The notes: generated from the sequence alone by a model not told the origin. DNA of 64,000 nucleotides from Halomicrococcus gelatinilyticus (GCA_024227995.1 CP100465.1:1798001-1862000), one strand, 5' to 3'. Shown: positions 38,222-48,557, counted from the stretch's first letter. Numbers and translations: made by a program.

Positions 38222-38839
38222 TTAGAAGAACTTGAGCAGGTCGTCGCGCTTCTGGTCGTGGAGGTGCGTGCGCACCGCCTCCTCCAGCGCGTCGATGTTG
38301 CCGCGCTTTGCGGAGATGGGGGCGACGGTGTCCTGCCACTGCTGCCACGGCGGGTGGAGGCCGAGGCGGTCGCAGAGGTCGTCGAGGCGCTCGTCGCGGT
38401 CGTCGACCTTGTCCATCTTGTTCACGGCGACGACGGCCGGGACGCCGAGGTCCCGGAGGAAGTAGAACAGTTCGACGTCGTGGGGAATCTCGTCCTCGCC
38501 GGAGTGGCGGTCGATGATGTCGACGACGCTCTTGCCGTCGACGACGAGGACGCCGACCAGGATGTCGTCGGCGTGCTCCTCGACGTAGCGGACGACGTCG
38601 GTCTTGATCTGTTCGCGGCGCTCCTCGGGGACGCCGGACATGAACCCGAATCCGGGGAGGTCGGTGAGCATGAAGTCGTCGCTGGCCCAGTCGTAGAAGT
38701 TGGGCGAGCGGGTGACGCCGGGCTTGCCGCCGGTCTCGAAGGTGTGGCCGGTCAGCTCGCGCATGAGCGTGGACTTGCCGACGTTCGAGCGCCCGACGAA
38801 GACGACCTCGTCGCTCCTGTCCGGGCGGTTTTCGAACAT
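38222..38839 (-). CDS. engB: EngB-type GTPase (ribosome biogenesis GTP-binding protein)
   Basis: This 205-aa GTPase has [18 protein letters not shown] (G1), the Thr-containing switch region [22 protein letters not shown] (G3), [10 protein letters not shown] (G4) and [12 protein letters not shown] (G5). In bacteria EngB assists large-subunit assembly, and a similar role is inferred here. The length and all five motifs are normal. The ATG at 38839 ([16 protein letters not shown]) starts one strand before G1. It diverges from the first DUF389 gene. Confidence 0.93.
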   Translation of the reverse strand: MFENRPDRSDEVVFVGRSNVGKSTLMRELTGHTFETGGKPGVTRSPNFYDWASDDFMLTDLPGFGFMSGVPEERREQIKTDVVRYVEEHADDILVGVLVVDGKSVVDIIDRHSGEDEIPHDVELFYFLRDLGVPAVVAVNKMDKVDDRDERLDDLCDRLGLHPPWQQWQDTVAPISAKRGNIDALEEAVRTHLHDQKRDDLLKFF

Positions 38840-38967
38840 ACCTCTCCTTTCGGCTCTCGGCGTTTAACGACCGTGGTTCGTCCGCCGGGAACGCGGTCGC
38901 CGAACCGTCGTGCCGGGGCCGCCGGCGTCGCCCGGAGCTATTTCGTCGTCCGCGTCGACCACCGGAC

Positions 38968-40308
38968 GTGCGACTCGTCGAGGTCACCATCCCGGTGGGG
39001 GAGCAGGAACTGGTGGTCGACACGCTCGAATCGCAGGGCATCGACTACTACCTGACGGACGAGACGAGCGGCCGCAGCGGCGCGGCCGACTACGCGGCGA
39101 TAATCACGTTCCCGCTCCCCAGCAACGCGGTCCAGCCGGTCATCGACGACCTCCGTGAGGCGGGGCTGAGCGAGGACGCCCACGTCGTCATCCTCGACGC
39201 GGAGGTGGACACCTCCCGGCGGTTCGAGCGGTTCTCGAAGCGGTATGCCGCCGAGAGCGGTAGACGGTTCCGCATCGCTCGCGAGGAGATCCTCATCCGG
39301 TCGCGCGAGCTCTCGCCGCGGTTCCCGACGTTCGTGTTGATGACCGTGATCAGCGCGGTGGTGGCGGCGGCGGGGCTACTGCTCGATTCGCCGGCGGTGG
39401 TGGTGGGGTCGATGGTGATCGCGCCGCTGGTGGGGCCGGCGCTGTCGGCGAGCGTGGGGACGGTGCTGGACGACGCCGAACTGTTCCGTCGCGGCGTGAA
39501 ACTCCAGGTCATCGGCCTCGTCCTCGCCGTCGTCGGCGCGACGGTGTTCGCCGTGATCGTCCGCGCCATCCCGCTCTTTCCGCCGGGGATCGATATCACG
39601 ACGATAGAGGAGATCAGCGGGCGCATCTCGCCGGACTTCCTCTCGCTCATCGTGGCGCTCGGCGCGGGCGTGGCCGGCGTCCTGAGTCTGGCGGCGGGCG
39701 TGTCGGCCGCGCTGGTGGGCGTGATGATCGCGGCGGCGCTCATCCCGCCGGCCGCAGCGGTCGGCATCGGCATCGCCTGGGGTGAGCCGTTCGTCGCCGT
39801 GAGCGCGGCGGTGCTCGTGTTAATCAACGTCCTCTCGATCAACCTCTCGGCGCTGCTGACGCTGCAGTACCTGGGGTACCGCCCGAAGAACTGGCTCAAG
39901 CTGGAGCAGTCGCGGTCCGCGACCCTGAAGCGCGTCGGCCTGCTGCTCGTCGCCATCGCGGTGCTCTCGGTGTTCCTCGGCGGCGTGACCTACTCCTCGG
40001 TGCAGGACGCGCGGTTCACCCGGGACGTCCGCCAGAGTACCGATTCGGTGCTGTCCCGCCCGCAGTACGTGGGTGCGGAACGGCTGGACGTCGAGGTCCG
40101 CTACGGCTCGCCGCTCCCCCTGCCGCGCGACGTCGGCGGGCAGGAACTTCCGTTCCGTCGCCCTCGACGAGTCACCGTGACCGTCGGCGTTCCGGGCGAC
40201 CGGCAGTACGCCGACCTGGCCGAGGCGCTCCGCACCCGCATCCGCGAGCGGACGAGCCACGACGTCACCGTCCAGGTCCAGTACGTCGGCCTCGACGAAT
40301 CGGGGTAG
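38968..40308 (+). CDS. DUF389 membrane protein, copy 1
   Basis: The 446-aa protein has a soluble N-terminal domain (RLVEVTIPVGEQELVVDTLE), then a DUF389 core with SPAVVVGSMVIAPLVGPALS and about six helices. A soluble C-terminal tail follows (RVTVTVGVPGDRQYADLAEAL). Function in archaea is not established, and transport has been proposed. The GTG at 38968 is the likely start: a TATA-like GCTATTTCG (38937-38945) lies about 27 nt upstream, and the paralogue uses the matching GTG. A second copy follows 161 bp downstream on the same strand. Confidence 0.85.
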   Translation: MRLVEVTIPVGEQELVVDTLESQGIDYYLTDETSGRSGAADYAAIITFPLPSNAVQPVIDDLREAGLSEDAHVVILDAEVDTSRRFERFSKRYAAESGRRFRIAREEILIRSRELSPRFPTFVLMTVISAVVAAAGLLLDSPAVVVGSMVIAPLVGPALSASVGTVLDDAELFRRGVKLQVIGLVLAVVGATVFAVIVRAIPLFPPGIDITTIEEISGRISPDFLSLIVALGAGVAGVLSLAAGVSAALVGVMIAAALIPPAAAVGIGIAWGEPFVAVSAAVLVLINVLSINLSALLTLQYLGYRPKNWLKLEQSRSATLKRVGLLLVAIAVLSVFLGGVTYSSVQDARFTRDVRQSTDSVLSRPQYVGAERLDVEVRYGSPLPLPRDVGGQELPFRRPRRVTVTVGVPGDRQYADLAEALRTRIRERTSHDVTVQVQYVGLDESG

Positions 40309-40469
40309 TCCGGACCCGGTCGTGGCGGCGCGTGGTCGCTCGGTTTCGACTCCTCACCTGACTCCGCCAGAACCTCTCCTTTTGAGCGTCTCGCCCTTCG
40401 AACCGCCGGTTCAGCGTCGGGTCTTCGGTGACCCGCGGTTATTTGCGCCTGCGTCTACGAATCGAACCC

Positions 40470-41813
40470 GTGCGGCTCGTAGAGGTCACGATTCCGCCGG
40501 GCGAGCGCGAGGCGGTCGTCGAGACGCTGGTGGAGATGGACGTCGACCACTACCTGACCGACGCGACCAGCGCGCGGGGTAGCGACCGAGAGCACACCGC
40601 CGTCGCGACGTTCCCGCTCCCCCGGAACGCGGTCCAGCCGGTCGTCGACGAACTCCGCGAGGCGGGGCTGAGCGAGAACGCGCACGTCGTCGTCGTCGAC
40701 GCGGAGGTGGACACCTCCCGGCGGTTCGAGGAACTGGCGAAGCGGTTCGGGGCTGACAGCGGCGGCAGCCGCATCGCCCGCGACGAGATCATCATCCAGG
40801 CGCGGGAACTGTCGCCCAACTTCCGGACGTTCCTCTTCCTGACGCTCGTCAGCGCGGTGGTGGCGGCGGCGGGGCTGCTGCTTGATTCGCCGGCGGTGGT
40901 GGTGGGGTCGATGGTGATCGCGCCGCTGGTGGGGCCGGCGCTGTCGGCGAGCGTGGGGACGGTGCTGGACGACGCGAACCTGTTCCGTCGCGGCGTGAAA
41001 CTCCAGGTCGTCGGCGGCATCGCCTCGATACTCGGCGCGACGGTGTTCGCCGTGGTCGTCCGGAGTCTGTATCTGTTCCCGCCGACCACCGACATCACCG
41101 CGATCTCCCAGATAAGTGGTCGTCTGACGCCCGACTTCCTCTCGCTCATCGTGGCGCTCGGCGCGGGCGCGGCCGGCGTCTTCAGCCTCGCAACGGGGGT
41201 CTCGACCGCGCTGGTGGGCGTGATGATCGCGGCGGCGCTCATCCCGCCGGCCGCGGCGGTCGGCATCGGCATCGCCTGGGGTGCGCCGATGGTCGCGGCC
41301 AGTTCCGGCGTGCTCGTGCTCGTCAACATCCTCTCCATCAACCTCTCGGCCATGCTCACGCTGCGGTACCTGGGCTACCAGCCGAAGAACTGGTTCCAGC
41401 TGGAGCGGTCGCGCACCGAGACCGCGAAACGGATCGGCGTCCTGCTGGTCGCCATCGCCATGCTCTCCGTCTTCCTGGGCGGGGTCACGCTGTCGACGGT
41501 GCAGGACTCCCAGTTCGAGAATCAGGCCACAGCGGCGATCGACGACCTGGTCGGCGACCCGTCGGACCCCTACGCCGACGCCAACGTCATCGATGTGCAG
41601 GTGCACTATCGCAGCGCCTCGATGCTGGGCCAGCGCGCGTTCGCCAACAGCCTCCCGTTCCACGAACCGGAGCGGGTCGTCGTCACCGTTGGCGTACCGC
41701 GCGACGAGCGCCACCCCGACCTCGCCGGTCGCATCCGCGACAGCATCCGCGAGCGAACCGGCGACCAGGTCGCGGTCGACGTCCGGTACGTCGAGGTCGA
41801 CCGGGCGAGATAG
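40470..41813 (+). CDS. DUF389 membrane protein, copy 2 (tandem paralogue)
   Basis: This 447-aa protein is homologous to copy 1 along its length, from RLVEVTIPPGEREAVVETL to a C-terminal VVVTVGVPRDERHPDLAGRI. The GTG at 40470 matches copy 1's start, and GGTTATTTG (40437-40445) about 27 nt before it is again TATA-like, so each copy has its own promoter. Overall divergence is moderate, but bases 40851-40975 are almost identical to 39352-39476 (two differences in 125). That block encodes the DUF389 core and uses G-ending codons nearly throughout. Function is unknown. Confidence 0.85.
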   Translation: MRLVEVTIPPGEREAVVETLVEMDVDHYLTDATSARGSDREHTAVATFPLPRNAVQPVVDELREAGLSENAHVVVVDAEVDTSRRFEELAKRFGADSGGSRIARDEIIIQARELSPNFRTFLFLTLVSAVVAAAGLLLDSPAVVVGSMVIAPLVGPALSASVGTVLDDANLFRRGVKLQVVGGIASILGATVFAVVVRSLYLFPPTTDITAISQISGRLTPDFLSLIVALGAGAAGVFSLATGVSTALVGVMIAAALIPPAAAVGIGIAWGAPMVAASSGVLVLVNILSINLSAMLTLRYLGYQPKNWFQLERSRTETAKRIGVLLVAIAMLSVFLGGVTLSTVQDSQFENQATAAIDDLVGDPSDPYADANVIDVQVHYRSASMLGQRAFANSLPFHEPERVVVTVGVPRDERHPDLAGRIRDSIRERTGDQVAVDVRYVEVDRAR

Positions 41814-41850
41814 CGGAGGATTGAACCCCTCGCCGCGTGAGGCCCCGGAC

Positions 41851-42750
41851 ATGGAGACGGTACGAACCCTGCTCGTGGACGCGTTCACGGACGAGGCGCT
41901 GGCCGGCAACGCGGCCGGCGTCGTCCCGGACGCCGACGGCCTGACCGAGGCGCAGATGCAGGCCGTCGCTCGCGAACTGTCGGTCAGCGAGACGGCTTTC
42001 CTCACCGAGAGCGACGCCGCGGACCGCCGGGTCCGGTACTTCACGCCGACGACGGAGGTGGACCTGTGCGGTCACGCGACGGTGGCCGCCCACGCCCACC
42101 TGCTGGAGGACGGCGTCCTCGACCCCGGAACGCACACCCTGGAGACGAACGTCGGCGTGCTCGACGTCGAGGTGACCGATGACGGCGTCGTCTGGATGAC
42201 CCAGGACGACCCCGACATCGAGCGGGTCGACCTCGACTACGACCGCGTGGGCGACGCGCTCGGCGTCGACCCTGCGGCGCTGCGCGACGTGGGCGCGGAC
42301 CTGCCGCTCGCCGTCGCCTCGACCGGTATGCCCTTCCTCGTCGTCCCGGTCAACTTCCTCGAACACGTCGGTGGTGCCGACCCGGACGTGGCGGCCGTCG
42401 AGGAACTCTGTGAGGCGGTCGACGCGGTGGGCGTCTACGCCTTCAGCTTCGACGCCATCGACCGGGCGTCGACGCTCCACGGGCGGGCGTTCGTCCCGCT
42501 GGCGGGCGTCCCCGAGGACCCCGTGACGGGGACGGCCAGCGGCGCGGTCGGTGCCTACGTCCGGGAGTTCGACGCGTTCGACGACTTCCCCGAGGAGATG
42601 CGCTTCGAGCAGGGCCACTTCGTGGACCGACCGGGTCACGTCCGCGTGCGAGTCGACGAAACGGTCCGGGTCGGCGGCCGGGCGACCACCGCGCTCGACG
42701 GTCGGCTGGTCGTCCCCGACCCCGACGACGACGACATCGTCGAGGCGTAG
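41851..42750 (+). CDS. PhzF-family isomerase
   Basis: The 299-aa protein has the PhzF/diaminopimelate-epimerase-like fold: VDAFTDEALAGNAAGVV, LSVSETAFLT with the catalytic Glu, FTPTTEVDLCGHATVAAH and DPVTGTASGAVGAYV. PhzF-type enzymes isomerise or epimerise small substrates, and outside phenazine producers the substrate is mostly unknown. No phenazine genes lie nearby. The ATG at 41851 is the first near the fold start and follows copy 2 of DUF389 by 37 bp, so it may share a transcript. Confidence 0.9.
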   Translation: METVRTLLVDAFTDEALAGNAAGVVPDADGLTEAQMQAVARELSVSETAFLTESDAADRRVRYFTPTTEVDLCGHATVAAHAHLLEDGVLDPGTHTLETNVGVLDVEVTDDGVVWMTQDDPDIERVDLDYDRVGDALGVDPAALRDVGADLPLAVASTGMPFLVVPVNFLEHVGGADPDVAAVEELCEAVDAVGVYAFSFDAIDRASTLHGRAFVPLAGVPEDPVTGTASGAVGAYVREFDAFDDFPEEMRFEQGHFVDRPGHVRVRVDETVRVGGRATTALDGRLVVPDPDDDDIVEA

Positions 42751-42907
42751 GGTCGACCCGACCCTGACCTGTCCGCGAATCGATGGTATCGCCGCTCTTG
42801 CCACCAATTATTGCCAGAATAAGTAGGAACCCGCCGACGAGTAAATCTGTCCGAAGACAGGGGTCGCAACATTCTTTATCGGGCTTCTTGTTTCCACTCG
42901 TACGCAC

Positions 42908-45217
42908 ATGGTTGTACTCTGGCTGGACGAAATCAGCGCAGACGACCTGGAACTGGTCGGTGGCAAGGGCGCGTCCCTCGGGGAACTCACCGGGGCGGGC
43001 CTGCCGGTGCCGCCGGGGTTCGTCGTCACTGCCGGAACATACCGCGAATTCATCGAGGAGGCCGGTATCGCCGACGAACTGTTCGAGGCCGTCGACGTGG
43101 ACACCGAGGACTCCGCCGCACTGGCGGAGGCCGAGGAGCGCGCCGAGGAACTCATCCTCGGCACCGACATTCCCGAGGACATCCGGGAGGGGATCCTGGG
43201 AGCGTACGATAACCTCGACGACGGCGACGCGTTCGTTGCGGTGCGGTCGTCCGCGACCGCCGAGGACCTCCCGGACGCCTCGTTCGCCGGCCAGCAGGAG
43301 ACCTTCCTCAACATCACCGGCAAGGACCTCATCGACCGCGTCAAGCGCTGCTGGGCGTCGCTGTTCACCCAGCGCGCCATCTACTACCGCCAGGAGAAGG
43401 GGTTCGCACACGACAAGGTCGACATCGCGGTCGTCGTCCAGCGCATGGTCGACGCCGAGAAGAGCGGCGTGATGTTCACCAGCCACCCGTCGACCGGCGA
43501 CCCGAAGATCATCATCGAGGCCGCGTGGGGGCTCGGCGAGGCCGTCGTCTCCGGGTCCGTCTCCCCGGACAACTACGTCGTCGACCGCGAATCCGGTGCG
43601 ACGGAGGAGGTCACCATCGCCGACAAGAAGGTGATGCACACGAAGGACCCCGAGACCGGCGAGACGGTCGAGCGCGCCGTCGAGGACGACCGCCGCGAGT
43701 CGCGCGTGCTCACCGCAGACGACATCGACCGCCTCGTCGAACTCGGCGAGCGCGTCGAGGACCACTACGACACGCCCCAGGACGTCGAGTGGGCCATCGT
43801 CGACGGGACGGTGTACATGCTCCAGTCGCGACCCATCACGACCATCGGCGAGGGCGAGATCGAGGCCGACGCCGGCGCGAGCGAGGAGGGCGTCGCCGAC
43901 GGCAGCGGGGCCGTCGAAGCCGCCAGCGGTGGCGGCGGGACCGGCCAAGAGGTGCTCGTCAGCGGACTCGGCGCGAGCCCGGGCATCGCCAGCGGCGAGG
44001 TCCGCATCGTCGAAAAGCTCGACCAGCTCGACAAGGTCGGCGACGGCGACATCATCGTCACCGAGATGACCACGCCGGACATGGTGCCCGCGATGAAGCG
44101 CGCCGACGGCATCATCACGGACGAGGGCGGCATGACCAGCCACGCCGCCATCGTCTCGCGCGAACTCGGCGTCCCCGCGGTCGTCGGTAGCACCGACGCG
44201 ACCGACAACCTCGACGACGGCATGCTCGTCACCCTCGACGGCGACAAGGGCACCGTCAGCGAGGGCAAACCCGAATCCGAGCAGGAGCGCGAACCCATAG
44301 AGGAGGCGCGCCCGAAGACCCCCGTCAAGCCGATGACGGCGACGGAGGTCAAGGTGAACGTCTCCATCCCGGAGGCGGCCGAGCGCGCCGCGGCCACCGG
44401 TGCCGACGGCGTCGGTCTGCTCCGGATGGAGCACATGATCCTCTCGACGAACAAGACGCCGGCCAAGTACCTCGAGGACCACGGCGAGGACGCCTACGTC
44501 GACGAGATCGTCGAGGGCGTCCGCGGCGTCGCCGAGGAGTTCTACCCCCGACCGGTGCGCGTGCGGACGCTCGACGCGCCGACCGACGAGTTCCAGCAGC
44601 TCCAGGGCGGCGCGGACGAACCCGACGAGCACAACCCGATGCTCGGCTGGCGCGGCATCCGCCGCAGCCTCGACAAGCCCGAGGTCTTCAAGCACGAACT
44701 GGAGGCGTTCCGGGAGCTGTACGACATGGGCTACGACAACGTCGAGATCATGTTCCCGCTCGTCAACGACGCCGAGGACGTCCTCCGCGCCCGCCGGCTC
44801 ATGGAGGAGACCGGCATCGACCCCGACAAACGCACCTGGGGCGTCATGATCGAGACGCCGGCCAGTGCGCTCCAGATCGACGAGATGGCCGAGGCCAGCA
44901 TCGACTTCGCCAGCTTCGGCACGAACGACCTCACGCAGTACACGCTCGCGGTCGACCGCAACAACGAGAACGTCGCCGACCGGTTCGACGAACTCCACCC
45001 CGCCGTCCTCGAACTCATCGGCCAGACCATCGAGACCTGCCGCGAGCACGACATCGACACCAGCATCTGCGGCCAGGCCGGCTCGAAGCCAGAGATGGTC
45101 CGGTTCCTCGTCAACGCCGGCGTCTCCTCCATCTCCGCGAACATCGACGCGGTGCGCGACGTCCAGCACGAGGTCAAGCGCGTCGAGCAGAAGCTGATGC
45201 TCGACTCCGTGCGCTGA
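42908..45217 (+). CDS. ppsA: Phosphoenolpyruvate synthase
   Basis: This 769-aa enzyme makes PEP from pyruvate and ATP for gluconeogenesis. Order of domains: an ATP-grasp half (LVGGKGASLGELT, AVRSSATAEDLPDASFAGQQ), a swivelling phospho-His domain with GGMTSHAAIVSRELGVPAVV (His412), and a PEP/pyruvate TIM barrel (GVGLLRMEHM, EIMFPLVNDAEDV, FGTNDLTQYTLAVDRNN, SICGQAGSKPEM). All catalytic motifs are visible. A linker of Gly/Ala/Ser (GSGAVEAASGGGGTGQ) joins the first two. A TATA-like ATTCTTTATC (42871-42880) lies about 30 nt before the ATG. Confidence 0.97.
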   Translation: MVVLWLDEISADDLELVGGKGASLGELTGAGLPVPPGFVVTAGTYREFIEEAGIADELFEAVDVDTEDSAALAEAEERAEELILGTDIPEDIREGILGAYDNLDDGDAFVAVRSSATAEDLPDASFAGQQETFLNITGKDLIDRVKRCWASLFTQRAIYYRQEKGFAHDKVDIAVVVQRMVDAEKSGVMFTSHPSTGDPKIIIEAAWGLGEAVVSGSVSPDNYVVDRESGATEEVTIADKKVMHTKDPETGETVERAVEDDRRESRVLTADDIDRLVELGERVEDHYDTPQDVEWAIVDGTVYMLQSRPITTIGEGEIEADAGASEEGVADGSGAVEAASGGGGTGQEVLVSGLGASPGIASGEVRIVEKLDQLDKVGDGDIIVTEMTTPDMVPAMKRADGIITDEGGMTSHAAIVSRELGVPAVVGSTDATDNLDDGMLVTLDGDKGTVSEGKPESEQEREPIEEARPKTPVKPMTATEVKVNVSIPEAAERAAATGADGVGLLRMEHMILSTNKTPAKYLEDHGEDAYVDEIVEGVRGVAEEFYPRPVRVRTLDAPTDEFQQLQGGADEPDEHNPMLGWRGIRRSLDKPEVFKHELEAFRELYDMGYDNVEIMFPLVNDAEDVLRARRLMEETGIDPDKRTWGVMIETPASALQIDEMAEASIDFASFGTNDLTQYTLAVDRNNENVADRFDELHPAVLELIGQTIETCREHDIDTSICGQAGSKPEMVRFLVNAGVSSISANIDAVRDVQHEVKRVEQKLMLDSVR

Positions 45218-45373
45218 GCGTCGAAGCTGCACACCGACCCCGTCCGGTCGTCCGCGTGCGCTGACCCCGTTTCGCGCACCGACGCACCGCCTCGGACCGC
45301 CACCAGGCGTCGACCTGTCACGTCCGGGCACACTGTACTTATTGTCCTGGCTGTGAGTAGTCCTTGAATAGAC

Positions 45374-46537
45374 ATGACTCGACGCCCGCTTGCCGCCCTC
45401 CTCCTCGCCGCGGCCGTGCTCGCCGCGGGTTGCGTCGGCGGCTTCGGCTCCGGAACGCCCGACGCGACGACCGCGGAGACGACAGACGGGACGACGACCC
45501 ACGCGACGACGACCGGCGTTGGCCCGGCGGACGCCGCCCTCCCGCCGGGCGTGACCGAGTCCGGCCTGGCGAACGCCACGAAACTCGTCGCGGCTCACGA
45601 GGCCGCGCTGGCGGAGACGGGATACGAGTTCAGGTTCACCGCCAGCACCTGGTACGGCAACGAGACGAGCGCCGGCACCCAGACCGGCACCGTGGCCGTC
45701 GGCCTGTCGTCGTTCCTCGTGACGAAGAGCGTCCAGGACGACTCCTCGACCTACACGACGGCGACGTGGGCCAACGAATCGGTCGCGCTCACGGCGTTCA
45801 CCAGCGACGGCGAACGCCGGTACCAGGAGCGCGAGCGCAACGCCGACACGCAGAAAGAGATCACGAGCCAGGCGACCAAGGCGATCACCCTGCAGTCGAT
45901 CCTCGACTCCGGCGAGTTCTCCGTCACCGAGGTCGAACGCACTGGCGAGCGGACGCTGACGACCGTGCGCGCCGACGCCTACGCCGGCGACGCGCGCTTC
46001 GACGACGTCTCGGAGTACAACGCCACCGTCGTCGTGGACGCGTCGGGACGGGTCCACGAGTTCCACTGGACCGTCGAGACGGCCGACCTGCGACGGGAGT
46101 CCGACTTCGAACTGACGGCCATCGGTCCCGTCTCCGTCGAGCGTCCCGACTGGGCCGGTGCCGCGGCCGAGACGGTGAACGCCGACGTCGACGTGACGAG
46201 CGACGAGGAGTTCGTCGTCGTCCACCACCGCGGCGGCGACGCGCTCCCGGCGGGGTCGACCGTCGAGATCGGTCACGACGGCGAGACGCACGCATTCGAA
46301 CTGGAATCGCCGCTCGTCACCCAGGGCGACCGCTACATCTACTACCCCGCCGACGGTGGCGACCCCGTCATGACCGACGACCGTCCGACCGACGTCGACG
46401 CCGAGCGCGTCGACGGCTCGTACTCCGTCACGGTGACCGACCCCCAGGGCCGCACCGTCCACTCGACGGGCTTCGGCGTCGGCCACGGCGAGGCCTCCCA
46501 GCCGACGACCACGGCGTCTGGCTCCGCGGACGAGTGA
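45374..46537 (+). CDS. Haloarchaeal lipoprotein (DUF7537-like)
   Basis: This 387-aa secreted protein has a short lipoprotein signal with the lipobox LAAGC (Cys21) after an Arg-Arg start (MTRRPLAALL), so export may be by Tat. A Thr-rich linker (residues about 31-48) precedes a mature domain with many beta strands (GYEFRFTASTWYG, DASGRVHEFHWTVETADL) and a second acidic segment. It is typical of the large haloarchaeal lipoprotein set of unknown function. A TATA-like TACTTATTG (45336-45344) lies about 30-35 nt upstream. Confidence 0.8.
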   Translation: MTRRPLAALLLAAAVLAAGCVGGFGSGTPDATTAETTDGTTTHATTTGVGPADAALPPGVTESGLANATKLVAAHEAALAETGYEFRFTASTWYGNETSAGTQTGTVAVGLSSFLVTKSVQDDSSTYTTATWANESVALTAFTSDGERRYQERERNADTQKEITSQATKAITLQSILDSGEFSVTEVERTGERTLTTVRADAYAGDARFDDVSEYNATVVVDASGRVHEFHWTVETADLRRESDFELTAIGPVSVERPDWAGAAAETVNADVDVTSDEEFVVVHHRGGDALPAGSTVEIGHDGETHAFELESPLVTQGDRYIYYPADGGDPVMTDDRPTDVDAERVDGSYSVTVTDPQGRTVHSTGFGVGHGEASQPTTTASGSADE

Positions 46538-46618
46538 CGCAGCGCCACACGCGCTCTTGTCGGGGCCGGAACGTCCGAGAACGGAACCGCTAAACCGGGG
46601 GCGCGACTTTCACCGGAC

Positions 46619-47683
46619 ATGAACCAGCAGGGGACCGCGCCGCGCGAGCCACAGTCGTTCGAGCGCGTGCTCTCCTCGATGTGTACCGAACCGCATCCCG
46701 TCGCTCGCGAGGCCGCCGAGCGCTTCCTCGCGACGAACCCCGGCGACCCGACGACGTACCCGGCAGTCGCCGACCTCGAACGGGCGGCGGTCGAGACGCT
46801 CGGAGAGATAACGGGGCTCGCGGACCCGCACGGCTACGTCGCCAGCGGCGGCACCGAGGCCAACATCCAGGCGGTCCGGGCGGCGCGGAACCTCGCGGAC
46901 GTCGACGACCCGAACGTCGTCGCGCCCGAGAGCGTCCACTTCAGCTTCCAGAAGGCCGCCGACGTGCTCGACGTCGAGCTCCGTCTCGCGCCGACCGTCG
47001 ACCGCCGGGCCGACCCGGCCGCGATGGCGAACCTGGCCGACGAGGACACCGTGCTCGTCGTCGGCGTCGCGGGGACGACGGCGTACGGCCGCGTCGACCC
47101 CGTCCCGGCGCTCGCGGACCTGGCCGACGACCGCGACGCGCTCCTGCACGTCGACGCCGCGTGGGGCGGGTTCGTCCTGCCCTTCACCGACTTCGCGTGG
47201 AACTTCGACCACGCCGCCGTGGACACGATGACCGTCGACCCGCACAAGATGGGGCAGGCGGCGGTCCCGGCCGGCGGCTTCCTCGCCCGCGACGGCCGCG
47301 TGCTGGACGCGCTCGCGGTCGACACGCCGTACCTCGAATCGACGTCGCAGGCGACGCTGACCGGGACGCGCAGCGGCGCGGGCGTCGCCAGCGCGCAGGC
47401 GGCCATGGACGAACTCTGGCGCGACGGCTACCGCGAGGCGTACGAGCGAGCGCAGGAGAACGCCGAGTGGGTCGCCGCGGCGCTCGCCGACCGCGGCTAC
47501 GACGTGGTCGACCCCGTGCTCCCGCTCGTCGCCGCCGACGTGCCGGCGGAGACGGTGGCGGCGCTGCAGGACCGCGGCTGGCGCGTCTCCCCGACCGGCG
47601 CGGGCGAACTCCGCGTCGTCTGCATGCCCCACGTCACCCGCGAGATGCTGGCGTCGTTCATCGCCGACCTCGACGCGACGTGA
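46619..47683 (+). CDS. mfnA: Tyrosine/aspartate decarboxylase (MfnA)
   Basis: The 354-aa PLP-dependent group II decarboxylase has [31 protein letters not shown] and the PLP lysine in [15 protein letters not shown] (Lys210). MfnA makes tyramine for methanofuran in methanogens. In halophiles, which lack methanofuran, the enzyme is thought to make beta-alanine from aspartate for coenzyme A. The length is normal. The ATG at 46619 begins [19 protein letters not shown] weak AT-rich CTAAACC precedes it. Confidence 0.92.
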   Translation: MNQQGTAPREPQSFERVLSSMCTEPHPVAREAAERFLATNPGDPTTYPAVADLERAAVETLGEITGLADPHGYVASGGTEANIQAVRAARNLADVDDPNVVAPESVHFSFQKAADVLDVELRLAPTVDRRADPAAMANLADEDTVLVVGVAGTTAYGRVDPVPALADLADDRDALLHVDAAWGGFVLPFTDFAWNFDHAAVDTMTVDPHKMGQAAVPAGGFLARDGRVLDALAVDTPYLESTSQATLTGTRSGAGVASAQAAMDELWRDGYREAYERAQENAEWVAAALADRGYDVVDPVLPLVAADVPAETVAALQDRGWRVSPTGAGELRVVCMPHVTREMLASFIADLDAT

Positions 47684-47810
47684 CAGTCTCCTTGGAGGTC
47701 CGCGGCGGTAGGTCCCGATTACTACACGCCTGTGACTGGCGTCGGGTCCTCTCGTACCGTCTCAGTATGACAACGTTACGCAATTGTAATTTACGTAGAC
47801 AGGTTACGAG

Positions 47811-48425
47811 ATGTTAAAGTTTACAACGACGGACGCCCTGTCTTCGGTCGTGCTAACTGGGGTAGTCGGTCCGGCCGCGGACGCACTCGCCAGCGGCGTC
47901 GTGCTCGGCCTGTTCGGCTGGCTGAAACACGCCGTGGAGGCGGCGACCGGCTGGCCCGGGCTGGTCATCATCGCCGTCTACTCCTTTCTCATCTCGTTCG
48001 TCCTGCCGCTGCCGAGCGAGGTCGTCCTCGGCGCGCCGCTCGACCTCGGCCTCGGCCAGCCGGCGCGACTGGGCCTCATCACCGTCGTCAGCGGCGCGGG
48101 CAAGGCGGCCGGGAGCGTGTTCGCGTTCCACATCGGCCAGGAGGCCAAGCAGGAGGCCGGACCGGTCATCCGCTACCTGCGTCGGTCGCGGTTCGACATC
48201 GTCGAGTGGTCGGAGACCAAGACCGTCGAGATCGCCCGTCGCTGGGGGTACGTCGGCCTCGCACTCGCGCTGTCGGTTCCGTTCTTCCCCGACACGATCT
48301 CCATCTACGCCTTCTCCATCCTCGAGGAGGACTACGTCAAGTTCGCCGCCGCGACGTTCGTCGGGAGCGTCGGCCGCCTGCTGGTCACCATGGGCGCGGG
48401 CGCCGCCGTGCTGTTCGCGACCTGA
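47811..48425 (+). CDS. VTT-domain (DedA/YqaA-like) membrane protein
   Basis: This 204-aa membrane protein has the VTT domain pattern: VIIAVYSFLISFVLPLPSEV, GAGKAAGSVFAFHIGQEAKQ and SVPFFPDTISIYAFSILEED. It has about five hydrophobic segments. DedA-type proteins act on membrane lipid scrambling or proton-coupled stress responses, and the archaeal role is unknown. Its upstream region (47768-47806) is strikingly AT-rich for this genome, with repeated TTACG elements, and holds the promoter. The ATG at 47811 precedes the first helix. Confidence 0.8.
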   Translation: MLKFTTTDALSSVVLTGVVGPAADALASGVVLGLFGWLKHAVEAATGWPGLVIIAVYSFLISFVLPLPSEVVLGAPLDLGLGQPARLGLITVVSGAGKAAGSVFAFHIGQEAKQEAGPVIRYLRRSRFDIVEWSETKTVEIARRWGYVGLALALSVPFFPDTISIYAFSILEEDYVKFAAATFVGSVGRLLVTMGAGAAVLFAT

Positions 48426-48557
48426 CCTGGGGTAGCTGTTCGGCGACGCTCCGCTCTCTCGGCGACGTGCCCCCGTCTCCCCAGTCGCTACATCCTGTCC
48501 GCCGACGCGGATTCCCGCTTCCGTAGAACTTAACCTCGTACCGCGATACCGTGGTGT

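Noticed and set aside
37786-38225. Gly/Arg-rich protein encoded by the minisatellite
   Set aside because: The 26-bp unit shifts frame each copy and all three frames are open. There is no promoter or conserved domain.
42443-46486. 1347-codon open frame on the minus strand
   Set aside because: It is the antisense of phzF, ppsA and the lipoprotein gene, all of which have strong motifs. High GC with C/G third positions keeps the opposite frame open.
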